A DNA stretch of 54,202 nucleotides from Vreelandella stevensii S18214 (lineage in GTDB: Bacteria; Pseudomonadota; Gammaproteobacteria; Pseudomonadales; Halomonadaceae): contig NZ_AJTS01000033.1 in assembly GCF_000275725.1 (NCBI RefSeq), forward strand, positions 1-54,202. The letters are read 5' to 3'. Both the position numbers and the translations under genes were made by a program. This document shows, piece after piece, positions 1-8,566 of the stretch. Within the stretch, counting starts at the first letter, position 1. Each line of letters starts with the position of its first letter. The notes beneath the pieces were generated by a model. The model did no database searches. It saw nothing but the letters and a program-made list of their open reading frames with translations, and was not told the origin of the DNA.

Positions 1-491
1 GAGAGGTCGATACCCAGGCTCAGGTTGGCGCGATGCAGGTGCGCATAAAGGCGCAGGTCTGGCGTTTTGGTATCCACATTGGGGCGCTCCTGCCCCGAGA
101 GCTGCAGCGAGTCCACCACCCCGTCCTTGACGGTTTGCGCGCCAAACCGGGTGTGGCGAATGTGCTCGCTACGGCCATGAAAATCCACCGCCAGGGTGCG
201 TCCTGGTGCCAGATGCTGACGCCAGGCAATGCGTGCCACCACATCGCGCACCTGCTCGGCGGTCTCGATCATGCTTTCCCGGGCCAGCAGCAGAATGACG
301 CGGTTGGCTAGTCGCGACCACAGGCAGACCCGATAGGCGGTAGCCTGGTCGGCAGTGAAATAGACACCGGCCACGGTGGTTTTACCAGGCTCGGCGCCCA
401 GCGCTTGCAGCTCGTCTGCCAGCAGGCCTTCGATGCCTTTAGGGCAGGTGGCCAGTAGATTCAAAGAGGGTGTTTGGCTCAGCTCGGTCAT
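1..491 (-). CDS. rlmL: 23S rRNA guanine-N2 methyltransferase RlmL, N-terminal part (gene runs off the left edge)
   Basis: Methylates 23S rRNA; in E. coli RlmKL makes m2G2445 (RlmL part) and m7G2069 (RlmK part). Only the first ~163 codons are in the window. The start ATG is at 491. The opening residues (LLATCPKGIEGLLADEL, then VAGVYF and WSRLANRVILLLA) match the RNA-binding N-terminus of the E. coli protein, followed by THUMP-like sequence with GRTLAVDFHG, RFGAQTVKD and RPNVD. The methyltransferase domains lie outside the window, so catalytic residues cannot be checked. In E. coli rlmL also lies in the pyrD-rmf neighbourhood, which supports the call. It is divergent from rmf. Confidence 0.92.
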   Translation of the reverse strand, partial: MTELSQTPSLNLLATCPKGIEGLLADELQALGAEPGKTTVAGVYFTADQATAYRVCLWSRLANRVILLLARESMIETAEQVRDVVARIAWRQHLAPGRTLAVDFHGRSEHIRHTRFGAQTVKDGVVDSLQLSGQERPNVDTKTPDLRLYAHLHRANLSLGIDL

Positions 492-901
492 GTTCTTCGC
501 CGCGCGTCACTGCGCGATATTCCTGTATATGTCAAATGAGTTTACGTCTTATGACAATTTGATGGTCGACAAGTGACCCCATGATGGTCTATCAATAAAA
601 GGGTAGCTACTAAAAACGCATGCGTTGCTTGTCTGGGTTATTACTGTGCACTTCCGCAAGGAGACTCCTGTAACGACCCACGGCTTGTCGAGTCGGCGGC
701 TTTACCTGTTCAGCACGTGAGTGCTAGACACCAAGGTACTGGCGAGGACTCACTCTTGGACTTGAAGTCACCTCTCGAAGCAGAGTTGGCAGCAATGGTC
801 GGCGTCATGATGGCGCTTGAAAGGAGCTCGGTGAGTAATGAGCTGCCCAATTGCTGGCTGTTTGCTTCTTATCAAAGGTTTTCGTGAAAAGAGGTTAGCC
901 A
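492..901 (+). other. Long divergent intergenic region between rlmL and rmf
   Basis: 410 bases with no convincing long gene. The rlmL-proximal third (about 500-640) is AT-richer and should hold the divergent promoters, but I could not pick confident -35/-10 pairs. The rmf-proximal part (about 640-900) holds a structured leader, described separately. Two very short possible ORFs with Shine-Dalgarno-like sequence lie at 831-887 and 838-921. Confidence 0.6.
641..900 (+). promoter_or_regulatory. Structured 5' leader of rmf, candidate cis-regulatory or stand-alone RNA
   Basis: Seen: a hairpin at 712-725 with stem AGCAC/GTGCT closed on a GTGA tetraloop (GNRA type). It is extended outward by 707-710 pairing with 727-730 and by 704-706 pairing with 735-737 across a bulge. 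A second stem pairs 744-750 (GAGGACT) with 766-774, interrupted by a two-base bulge. GGA trinucleotides occur at 660-662, 746-748, 758-760 and 823-825. Known: a conserved 'rmf RNA' motif has been described upstream of rmf in Pseudomonas. Inferred: this may be a related element outside that genus, or a CsrA/RsmA-bound leader. No alignment or folding program was run. Confidence 0.45.
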
Positions 902-1111
902 ATGAAACGACAAAAACGTGATCGCTTCCAGCGGGCTTATGTTCACGGCTATAAAGCGGGTGTTACGGGTCGCTCCCGTGATGATTGCCCCAGTCAAGAT
1001 GTCAATTTACGCGAATACTGGATGAGCGGTTGGCGTGAAGGTCGCGGAGACCAGTGGGATGGCATGGTCGGCGTTTCCGGCATCCATAAAAACCCCATGG
1101 TCATGACCTGA
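902..1111 (+). CDS. rmf: Ribosome modulation factor RMF (hibernation factor)
   Basis: Small basic protein that dimerises 70S ribosomes into inactive 100S particles in stationary phase or starvation. The 69 residues begin MKRQKRDR and contain HGYKAGVTGRS, CP and WMSGWREGRGD, matching E. coli RMF (MKRQKRDR, GYQAGIAGRS, WLGGWREA). It is about 14 residues longer than the 55-residue E. coli protein; the extra part is a C-terminal tail (GMVGVSGIHKNPMVMT). An AGAGG Shine-Dalgarno lies about 7 bases before the ATG. The gene is monocistronic, with a terminator 36 bases downstream. The long leader suggests post-transcriptional control. Confidence 0.95.
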   Translation: MKRQKRDRFQRAYVHGYKAGVTGRSRDDCPSQDVNLREYWMSGWREGRGDQWDGMVGVSGIHKNPMVMT

Positions 1112-1146
1112 TTTATTTACCTTTTACACGGACATTTGGAGTACGG

Positions 1147-1170
1147 AGCCCGCTAGCCAGCGGGCTTTTT
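1147..1170 (+). terminator. Intrinsic terminator of rmf
   Basis: Perfect 8-bp stem AGCCCGCT/AGCGGGCT (1147-1154 with 1159-1166), a 4-base loop, and a run of five T ending at 1170. Confidence 0.9.
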
Positions 1171-1213
1171 ATTGCCTACCCCTTTTATTGCCCACCCCTT
1201 TATTGCCCACCTC
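1167..1213. repeat. Short tandem repeat of about 16 bases, three copies
   Basis: Three consecutive units of the form TTTATTGCCcACCCCT lie between the rmf terminator and the pyrD stop codon. The copies differ by single bases. They may be simple slippage products; no function is suggested. Confidence 0.6.
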
Positions 1214-1232
1214 TCCCCCAGCGCTTACCCTC

Positions 1233-2258
1233 TCAGTGGTCAGAAGCCTGCTTCTTGAGCGCCTCGGCACACTGTTTCACCAGCGTCGGCCCCTGATAAA
1301 TCAAGCCTGAATAGAGCTGCACCAGGTCGGCACCTGCCTCGATTTTCGCTTGCGCTGCCGCCGCGCTGTCGATGCCGCCCACGCCAATGATCGGCAGGTC
1401 AGGCAGTTCGGCACGCAGCAGCCGGATGACCGCATTGGAAGCCTCGAACACCGGTCGGCCCGATAACCCACCGGCTTCCTGCGCCTGGGGGTCCTGCTGA
1501 ACGGCCTCACGAGACACCGTGGTATTGGTGGCGATCACCCCATCCAACCCATTGCGAGAAATACTGCCTGCTACCAGCGCCACTTCCTCTGCGTTCATGT
1601 CGGGGGCAATCTTCACCAGCAGCGGCACCTTGCGGCCCAGCGCGTCGTCCAGCGCCTGGCTGCGGGCACGAATCGGCCCCAGCAGGGCATCCAACTGCTC
1701 GCCGAACTGCAGCGTGCGCAACCCCGGCGTGTTGGGCGACGAAATATTCACCGCGATATAATCGGCCACCCCATGCACGGCGTCGAGACACAGCAGGTAG
1801 TCATCCAGCGCCTGCTCCACCGAGGTGGTCAAATTCTTGCCGATGTTGATGCCTACGATACCGCCATAGTGGCGCTTCTTGACCTGTGCCACCAGGTGCT
1901 CGACGCCCTTGTTGTTGAAACCGAAGCGGTTGATGATGGCCCCGTGTTCGGCCAGGCGAAACAGACGCGGCCTGGGGTTTCCCGGCTGCGCTTTCGGCGT
2001 GACGGTGCCCACTTCCACGAAACCAAAGCCCAGCTCACCCAAGGCATCCAGGTGATCGGCATTCTTGTCCAGCCCAGCTGCCAGGCCGACGCGGTTGGCA
2101 AAGCGCAGTCCCATCAGCTCGACCGGGTCGCTGACCGGCTCGCCATACAGCCGCTTCACGCCACCGACACGGTGCAGCGTATCCAGCGCGCCAAGCGCCA
2201 GACCGTGGGACGTTTCCGCATCCAGGCGGAACATGAGCGAGCGGGCAAGGGTATACAT
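1233..2258 (-). CDS. pyrD: Dihydroorotate dehydrogenase, quinone-dependent (class 2)
   Basis: Oxidises dihydroorotate to orotate in pyrimidine synthesis, passing electrons to membrane quinone. It has 341 residues against 336 in E. coli. Family landmarks: AGLDK (61-65), FMN-binding GTVTP, NRFGFNN, GINIGKN, the catalytic-loop motif NISSPNTPGLRTLQ from residue 171 (catalytic base Ser174), ATNTT, SGRP, GVGGID and LVQLYSG near the C-terminus. The N-terminal MYTLARSLMFRLDAE matches the membrane-associating helix that defines class 2 enzymes, which supports the ATG at 2258. Downstream of gdhB on the same strand, but separated from it by a terminator. Confidence 0.97.
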   Translation of the reverse strand: MYTLARSLMFRLDAETSHGLALGALDTLHRVGGVKRLYGEPVSDPVELMGLRFANRVGLAAGLDKNADHLDALGELGFGFVEVGTVTPKAQPGNPRPRLFRLAEHGAIINRFGFNNKGVEHLVAQVKKRHYGGIVGINIGKNLTTSVEQALDDYLLCLDAVHGVADYIAVNISSPNTPGLRTLQFGEQLDALLGPIRARSQALDDALGRKVPLLVKIAPDMNAEEVALVAGSISRNGLDGVIATNTTVSREAVQQDPQAQEAGGLSGRPVFEASNAVIRLLRAELPDLPIIGVGGIDSAAAAQAKIEAGADLVQLYSGLIYQGPTLVKQCAEALKKQASDH

Positions 2259-2335
2259 CAGCGAGACACTCCTGGGCGATGGGCTGTGGGCGAGGCGGCC
2301 GCAGTATAACGCACTTGGCCCAGCGAGGCAGAATG

Positions 2336-2371
2336 AAAAGGCCGCGCCCTGGTGAACCAGGGCGCGGCCTT
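2336..2371 (-). terminator. Intrinsic terminator of gdhB
   Basis: Perfect 15-bp GC-rich inverted repeat (2338-2352 with 2357-2371) around a TGAA loop (plus-strand sense). On the minus strand it ends in a short T run. It isolates gdhB from pyrD. Confidence 0.85.
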
Positions 2372-2392
2372 GAGTGGGCCTGTCGTCAGGCG

Positions 2393-5300
2393 TCAGGCTT
2401 CGCTATCGCTCTCGGCCAGGTCCACCAGCTCACGGACGGCGACCGCAAACAGGGCAAAACCGCCTTCACTGCCGCTACGCACCTCTTCGATCAAGCGGCA
2501 CCAGCGACGGTGCAGCTCGGCGTGCTGCTCCAGCCACTGAGCCACGCGCTCCTGGGTGTCGCGGCTGCCCGCTTCCAGCTTCAATACGCTGGTGGTCAGC
2601 GCCAGCTGTTGGCGATCGATATCGTCACGGAAGGTTTCGCGGGCCTGTGCCTGCCAGGCATCGCGCACTTCCAGACGAGTCACCTGCTGGATCATCCACG
2701 GTAGCTCCAAGCGGCTGCCAATCTCGTGGAAGACTTCCGCCACCCGCTGGGGCTTCTCGTTGGTCAAGCGGGCCGCCTGAATGATCCCCAGGCTGGCGTA
2801 CAGGCGCGGTGCCGCAGCCACCGTAGCGGCCAGCGACGCCGGTACCCCGGCTTGCTCCAGCTCGTCACAGCGCGCTTGCCACTCCTGCTGCTCTTCACCG
2901 CTGAGCAGCTCACCGATGCTCTCCTGCAGCTGCGCCAGACGCGGTCCGAAGTACTCGATGGTGTCCTGGGTCGACAGCCCCAGGTGCTGACGCAGGAACC
3001 AGCGGGTGGCACGACGCACCAGACGCATCAGCTCCAGCATCATGGAGTACTGCACCCGGCTGGAGACCTGGTTGTCCAGCGCTTCGATTTGCGCCCACAG
3101 GTCCGCCAGGTTGAAGGCATCACGGGCGACCACGTAGGCCCGGGCAATATCGGCCCGGCCGGCGCCGGTGGAGTCCATCAAGCGGCGCACGAAGACGATG
3201 CCCATGTGGTCGACCAGGTCGTTGGCGACCTGAGTGGCCACGATCTCACGCTTCAGGCGGTGCTCGTACATCTCGCCCTGGTAGCGCTCGGTGAGCACCG
3301 CCGGGAACAGCCGCTCGAGATGGCGGTGGATGTAGGGGTCGTCGGGCACCTCGGAGTTGATCAAATCACCCTTCAGGGTACTCTTGGCGTAGGAGATCAG
3401 CACCGAGAGTTCCGGCAAGCGCATGCCCTGGTCGCTGCTGGCACGCTCCTTGAGCACCTCGTCGGTGGGCAGGAACTCCAGCTCGCGGTCGATCTGACCA
3501 GCGGCTTCCAGTTCGCTGATGAAGCGGCGATACGGCCCCATGCCCTGATGGGAAAGAATTTCCGACAGGTCCAGCGCCTGGGTCTGGCGATAGTTGTCCA
3601 GAATGACCAGGTTGGCCACTTCGTCGGTCATGTCGGCCAGCAGCTGGTTGCGCTGCTTGTCGGTCATGTCGCCACGCTTGACCACTTCGTCGATCAATAT
3701 CTTGATATTGACCTCGTGGTCGGAGCAGTTGACGCCCCCGGCATTGTCGATGAAGTCGGTGTAAACCCGCACGCCGTTGGCGGCTGCCTCCATTCGGCCA
3801 CGCTGGGTGAGACCCAGGTTACCGCCTTCTCCCACGACTCGGCAGTTCAGCTCCTTGCCGTTGATACGCAGCGCATCGTTGGCCTTGTCGCCCACGTCGG
3901 CATCGGTTTCATCGGCGCTTTTCACGTAGGTGCCGATACCGCCGTTCCAGATCAGGTCGACCTGGGCCTTGAGCATGGCGCGAATCAGATCATTGGGCGA
4001 CAGGCGCGCCTCGGTGATTCCGAACACCTGCTGCATTTCCGGGCTGATGGCGATGGATTTGGCGCTGCGGCTGAACACCCCGCCCCCTTGAGAGATCAGC
4101 TCGGCGCTGTAATCTTCCCAGCTGGAGCGCGGCAGGTCGAACAGCCGTTGACGCTCGGCAAACGCCGCTGCCGCATCAGGGTTGGGGTCGACGAAGATAT
4201 GCAGGTGGTTGAACGCCCCCACCAGCTGGATCTTGTCCGACAGCAACATGCCGTTGCCGAACACGTCCCCGGCCATGTCACCGATGCCCACTACAGTAAA
4301 CAGGTCTTGCTGGGTGTTCACGCCCAGGTTGCGGAAGTGGCGCTTGACCGACTCCCAGGCGCCCCGCGCAGTGATCGCCATTTTCTTGTGGTCGTAGCCG
4401 TTGGCGCCGCCCGAGGCGAACGCATCCCCCAGCCAGTGGCCATACTCGACGGAAATGGCGTTGGCGATATCCGAGAACGTTGCGGTGCCCTTGTCGGCAG
4501 CCACCACCAGATAGGTGTCGTCGTCATCGTGGCGCACCACGCTCTTCGGCGGCACGACGTCTCCCCCGACCAGATTATCGGTGACGTCCAGCAGCGCCCG
4601 AATGAAGATCTGGTAGCAGGCAATGCCCTCTTTCTGCTGGGTTTCACGGTCGGCATTTTCAGGCATGCGCTTGCACACGAAGCCGCCCTTGGCGCCTACC
4701 GGCACGATGACCGCGTTCTTCACCTGCTGCGCCTTGACCAGCCCCAGCACTTCGGTACGGAAATCTTCCAGACGATCCGACCAGCGCAGGCCACCGCGCG
4801 CCACCTTGCCACCCCGCAGGTGCACGCCTTCGACACGGGGCGAGCAGACGAAAATCTCGTAGGCCGGACGCGGCTTGGGCATGCCGGTCACTTTCGACGG
4901 TTCCAGCTTGTAGGCAATGTAATCCTTGAAGCGGCCATCGTCGGTCTTCTGGTAATAGTTGGTGCGCAGCGTGGCCTGGATCAGCTCCATGAAACGGCGC
5001 AGCAGCTGGTCGTCATTGAGGCTGGCAACGCCTTCCAGGTGCTCGTTCAGGCGCGCCAGGCAGTCGTCGGTCTGGCCAGGCTGCTGCTGGGCCGGATCGA
5101 AGCGCAGGCGGAACAGCTCCACCAGCGTCTGGGTGATCACCGGGTAGTTGGCCAGCGTGGCGGCAATGTAATCCTGGGACATGCCAAAGCGAATCTGCTT
5201 CAGATAACGCGCGTAACCGCGCAGCATGGCCACTTCCCGCCAGTCCAGACCGGCCCCGACGATCAGGCGATTGAAGGCATCGTTATCGGCTTCGCCGGCC

Positions 5301-7216
5301 CAGATACGCTTGAACGCTTCGCTGAACGTGTCGCGCATATCGCCCAGATTGGCGCCCTGGCTGTGCTCCAGCTCGAAGTCGTGTATCCAGTAGCGCTGCT
5401 GAGGCGCATTGATATCGTAGGGGCGCTCGCCGATCACGCGCAGGCCGAGATTCTCCATCATCGGCAGTACGTCCGAGAGCGGGATCTGCGATTCGCGATG
5501 GAACAGCTTCAGGTTCATGCCGCCTGCCTGCTCTTCCAGCGGACGATACAGGGAGAGCGACAGCGTGTCGCCATTGTCCAGATTCAGCAGGTGCTGAATG
5601 TCGAACACCGCCGTGCGGGCGTTGAAGTCTTCGCGGTAGCTGGCCGAGAAGGCATCGTGGAAATTGTCCAGCAGGTGGTTGGCGCGCTCTTCTCCAAACC
5701 CTTCGATCATGGCCGCGTGCAGGTCGTCACGCCAGCTGCGCGACAGCCGTGCCACTTTACCCTCCAGACGCTTCAGGTCGTACTGGCTGGGGGTGTCGCC
5801 ATTGAAGCGCAGGATCAGCTGAATACGCGCCAGCACCGACTCGGAGAGGTAGGTGTTGAAATCGCCAAAGTGCGCATCCAGCTCGTCGCACAGCATGTTC
5901 TGAATACGCTGGCGCAGGTCGGTCGAGAACACGTCGCGGGGAACGAAGACCAGGCAGGAGTAGAACTTGCCGCTGACATCGGCGCGGATGAACAGGCGTA
6001 CCTGACGACGCTCACGGATGTTCAAGATGCCCAGAGAAGTCGTGGCCAGCTCGTCGGTGCCGATCTGGAACAGATCGTCCCGCGGGTACACTTCCAGCAC
6101 CTGTAGCAGCTGCTTGCCATTGTGGCCCTGAGGGTTGAACCCGGCGATGTCGGTCACGGCTTTCAGCTTGCGACGCAGCAGTGGAATGTTGCGCGGCGAC
6201 TCGTTATAGACGGTCGCGGTGAACAGGCCAAAGAAGCGACGCTCGCCGATCACGTTGCCATCATCATCGTAGCGGTCCACGGTGATATAGTCGGGGTACG
6301 TAGGGCGATGCACCCGGGAGTGATGGGCGCTCTTGGCAAACGAGAGCAGCTGCGGCACCAGCACGTAGTCATTGTGCTCATCCACCCCCTCTTCGGTGCG
6401 GATGCGCTCCCGGTAGCGGGGCTGGTCCAGGCGGAACACGCCCAACACGCTGTTGGGGTCACGCTGCAGCTCGCTGCCTTCCAGCAGGTACTCGTCATAC
6501 CCCAGGAATGTGAAGTTGTCCTTCAACAACCACTCGAGAAACGCAATCGCTTCTTCATGATCGTCGGGGTCGATCTGTGGCGGGCAGTTCTTTTCCAGCT
6601 CCTGGATGGCGGAGGTGATCTGCCCGCACATGGCGTCATAATCACCCACTGCCGTGCGCACGTCGCGCAGCACTTCGTGCAGGTTGCGCTCGATATTGGC
6701 CAGGGATTCAGGATCGGTATGGCGATCCACCTCGATGACGATCAAGGATTCGCGGGCCTCGGGGGCATGCTCATCCTTGGGCGAGGTCAGCGCCTTGAGC
6801 TGGTGCTGGCCATCGCGGGCAACGGCAAACACTGCGTTCTGAATGGCATGTACGGTCAATCCACGCCGGTTGAGCTCGATACGTACCGAATCGACCAGAA
6901 ACGGCATGTCTTCATGCAGCACGGCCACGAAGGTGTGGTTGGACTGCCAGCCGTGCTCTTCGAAATCGGGGTTGAAGATACGCACTTTAGGGTGCTGACG
7001 GTCATGATGCTGGAGAAACTGCCAGATCGAGAGCGTGGCCCCATAGAGGTCGTCAAGACGACGGTCGATCAGGTCCTCGACCGGCACCGTCGCGTAGAAA
7101 TGGCGCGCGAAGGCTTCGACATCCGCCGCTCGCGCTGGCTCCAGTCGCGCATCCAGGCGCTCTTGTAGCTGCTTCAAAAGATCCCGCCGACTCTCTTCAA
7201 TCGCAACGTAATGCAT
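2393..7216 (-). CDS. gdhB: NAD-specific glutamate dehydrogenase, giant (180 kDa) class
   Basis: Interconverts glutamate and 2-oxoglutarate plus ammonium with NAD; in bacteria with this enzyme the role is mainly catabolic. The 1607 residues fit the large GDH class (about 1620 in Pseudomonas aeruginosa GdhB). The long N-terminal part carries the ACT-like regulatory region typical of the family. The catalytic core includes RGGKVARGGLRWSDR and VPVGAKGGFV (the lysine of GAKGGF near residue 840). It is followed by GDMAGDVFGNGML, WNGGIGTYVK, VVGEGGNLGLTQ and NAGGVNCSDHEVN. A GAGG Shine-Dalgarno lies 6 bases before the ATG. It has its own terminator, and 187 bases separate it from trmA upstream. Confidence 0.97.
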   Translation of the reverse strand: MHYVAIEESRRDLLKQLQERLDARLEPARAADVEAFARHFYATVPVEDLIDRRLDDLYGATLSIWQFLQHHDRQHPKVRIFNPDFEEHGWQSNHTFVAVLHEDMPFLVDSVRIELNRRGLTVHAIQNAVFAVARDGQHQLKALTSPKDEHAPEARESLIVIEVDRHTDPESLANIERNLHEVLRDVRTAVGDYDAMCGQITSAIQELEKNCPPQIDPDDHEEAIAFLEWLLKDNFTFLGYDEYLLEGSELQRDPNSVLGVFRLDQPRYRERIRTEEGVDEHNDYVLVPQLLSFAKSAHHSRVHRPTYPDYITVDRYDDDGNVIGERRFFGLFTATVYNESPRNIPLLRRKLKAVTDIAGFNPQGHNGKQLLQVLEVYPRDDLFQIGTDELATTSLGILNIRERRQVRLFIRADVSGKFYSCLVFVPRDVFSTDLRQRIQNMLCDELDAHFGDFNTYLSESVLARIQLILRFNGDTPSQYDLKRLEGKVARLSRSWRDDLHAAMIEGFGEERANHLLDNFHDAFSASYREDFNARTAVFDIQHLLNLDNGDTLSLSLYRPLEEQAGGMNLKLFHRESQIPLSDVLPMMENLGLRVIGERPYDINAPQQRYWIHDFELEHSQGANLGDMRDTFSEAFKRIWAGEADNDAFNRLIVGAGLDWREVAMLRGYARYLKQIRFGMSQDYIAATLANYPVITQTLVELFRLRFDPAQQQPGQTDDCLARLNEHLEGVASLNDDQLLRRFMELIQATLRTNYYQKTDDGRFKDYIAYKLEPSKVTGMPKPRPAYEIFVCSPRVEGVHLRGGKVARGGLRWSDRLEDFRTEVLGLVKAQQVKNAVIVPVGAKGGFVCKRMPENADRETQQKEGIACYQIFIRALLDVTDNLVGGDVVPPKSVVRHDDDDTYLVVAADKGTATFSDIANAISVEYGHWLGDAFASGGANGYDHKKMAITARGAWESVKRHFRNLGVNTQQDLFTVVGIGDMAGDVFGNGMLLSDKIQLVGAFNHLHIFVDPNPDAAAAFAERQRLFDLPRSSWEDYSAELISQGGGVFSRSAKSIAISPEMQQVFGITEARLSPNDLIRAMLKAQVDLIWNGGIGTYVKSADETDADVGDKANDALRINGKELNCRVVGEGGNLGLTQRGRMEAAANGVRVYTDFIDNAGGVNCSDHEVNIKILIDEVVKRGDMTDKQRNQLLADMTDEVANLVILDNYRQTQALDLSEILSHQGMGPYRRFISELEAAGQIDRELEFLPTDEVLKERASSDQGMRLPELSVLISYAKSTLKGDLINSEVPDDPYIHRHLERLFPAVLTERYQGEMYEHRLKREIVATQVANDLVDHMGIVFVRRLMDSTGAGRADIARAYVVARDAFNLADLWAQIEALDNQVSSRVQYSMMLELMRLVRRATRWFLRQHLGLSTQDTIEYFGPRLAQLQESIGELLSGEEQQEWQARCDELEQAGVPASLAATVAAAPRLYASLGIIQAARLTNEKPQRVAEVFHEIGSRLELPWMIQQVTRLEVRDAWQAQARETFRDDIDRQQLALTTSVLKLEAGSRDTQERVAQWLEQHAELHRRWCRLIEEVRSGSEGGFALFAVAVRELVDLAESDSEA

Positions 7217-7403
7217 CCATCACCTCGACTGCCTGGGGCCACAACCTGGGCCAAAAAAACGAAGGACAATAGGCCTTTAGGCCACGCTACCGGATAGCTT
7301 ACGCTACCCTCGTCCAGCACCCTAACCATCTGGCATGTTATTCATGGTGTATGCCGCTTGTGCATCATAAGCACTATTGACAAGCGGCCCATGACACTTG
7401 CGT

Positions 7404-8513
7404 TCAAGCGCTACGCCGTGTCAACAGCACCCCGCACTCACAGTGATGGGTAAACGGAAACTGGTCGAACAAGGCAAAACGCTCGATCTGATGGGTTTTG
7501 GTGAGCTGCGCCAAATTGTCGGCAAGCGTGACCGGGTTGCATGAAATATAGACGATTTGCGCGTACTCGCTGAGCTGTTCGCAGCTCTGCTCGTCCAGCC
7601 CGGCTCTGGGCGGGTCGACCAGCACGGTGGAGAAACGGTAATCGTCCAGCCCCATCTCCGCCACTCGCCGTCCGGCTTTTTCGCCTTTCAGCGCCAGCGC
7701 AAACTCCTCCGCCGACATGCGCGCCACGTGCGCGTTGTTGATCCCGTTGGCTTCAAGGTTGACATTGGCGCTGGCCACCGAGGTGCGCGAGATTTCCGTG
7801 GCCAGCACGCGCCGGAAATTCTCTGCCAGCGCAATGGTGAAGTTGCCGTTTCCGCAATAAAGCTCGACCAGGTCTTCCTGCTGACGTCCGGCCGTCACTT
7901 CACGGGCCCAGCTCAACATCGTTTGGCAGATATGCGCATTGGGCTGGGTAAAACTGTTTTCGACCTGCTGATAGTGCAGCGTACGGCCGTCCACCTCCAG
8001 GCGCTCCCAGACGTGGTCACGGCTGAGCACCAGGCGCTGTTTGCGCGAACGGCCAATGATCATGATGCCTAGCTCGGCTTCCAGAGCGCGCGCCTGCTCT
8101 TCCCAGGCGTCGTCCAGCGGACGATGGTAAATCAGCGTGACCAGCGCTTCTCCCGACAGCGTGGTCAGAAATTCCACCTGAAACAGCCGACGGCGCAGCA
8201 CATCGCTGGCCAGAAAGGCATCCCGCAACTGCGGCATCAGCTCGTTGATGCGTTCGCTGGCCACGGCAAACTGGTCCAGACGAATGACCCGCTTCTGTTT
8301 GGGATTGTCAGGATCGACCTCGAACATGGCATAGAACAGATCATCGTCTTCATGCCAGATACGAAACTCGCAGCGCTGCCGATAATGACTGGCGGGCGAG
8401 GGATACACTTCGAGCCCAAGCGGCGCAAAGTCCGCGAACATCTGTTCCACGTAGGCTTGTTTGTCAGCCAGCTGTTCGGCGTAGCGTGCCGGATCGACGG
8501 TGGGGATGGCCAA
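7404..8513 (-). CDS. trmA: tRNA (uracil-5-)-methyltransferase TrmA
   Basis: Makes m5U54 (ribothymidine) in the T-loop of tRNA using SAM. About 369 residues (E. coli 366). Start chosen as TTG at 8513: GGAG sits 5 bases upstream, and the following residues (AIPTVDPARYAEQLADK) align with the E. coli N-terminus (LPTEQYEAQLAEK). A longer frame to 8666 would run into murI. Motifs: SHYRQRCEFRIWH, QVENSFTQPNA, the SAM motif ELYCGNGNFTIALA, VDPPRAGLD, and ISCNPVT with the catalytic cysteine. The C-terminal FDQFPFTHHCECGVLL is typical. It lies 49 bases after murI on the same strand, so cotranscription is possible. Confidence 0.96.
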   Translation of the reverse strand: MAIPTVDPARYAEQLADKQAYVEQMFADFAPLGLEVYPSPASHYRQRCEFRIWHEDDDLFYAMFEVDPDNPKQKRVIRLDQFAVASERINELMPQLRDAFLASDVLRRRLFQVEFLTTLSGEALVTLIYHRPLDDAWEEQARALEAELGIMIIGRSRKQRLVLSRDHVWERLEVDGRTLHYQQVENSFTQPNAHICQTMLSWAREVTAGRQQEDLVELYCGNGNFTIALAENFRRVLATEISRTSVASANVNLEANGINNAHVARMSAEEFALALKGEKAGRRVAEMGLDDYRFSTVLVDPPRAGLDEQSCEQLSEYAQIVYISCNPVTLADNLAQLTKTHQIERFALFDQFPFTHHCECGVLLTRRSA

Positions 8514-8542
8514 GGTGGCTCCTATTGACTGGAAAATTGAAC

Positions 8543-8566
8543 TTAGCGGCGGCAGTGCGCCGCTAA
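8543..8566 (-). other. Stem-loop across the murI stop codon
   Basis: Perfect 9-bp inverted repeat TTAGCGGCG/CGCCGCTAA with a 6-base loop. The murI stop codon lies inside one arm. On the minus strand it is followed by GTTCAATTTT, a poor U-tract, so it may be a weak terminator or an mRNA-stabilising hairpin between murI and trmA. Confidence 0.5.

Noticed and set aside
659-669. AGGAGACTCCT palindrome as a hairpin
   Set aside because: The perfect form would have a one-base loop, which RNA cannot form. It may be a CsrA-type GGA site or a DNA site instead.
2726-6106. 1126-codon open frame on the plus strand, opposite gdhB
   Set aside because: It lies wholly antisense to a certain gene. In GC-rich DNA with G/C third positions, the reverse strand lacks stop codons. 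The translation is low-complexity in style and matches no family.
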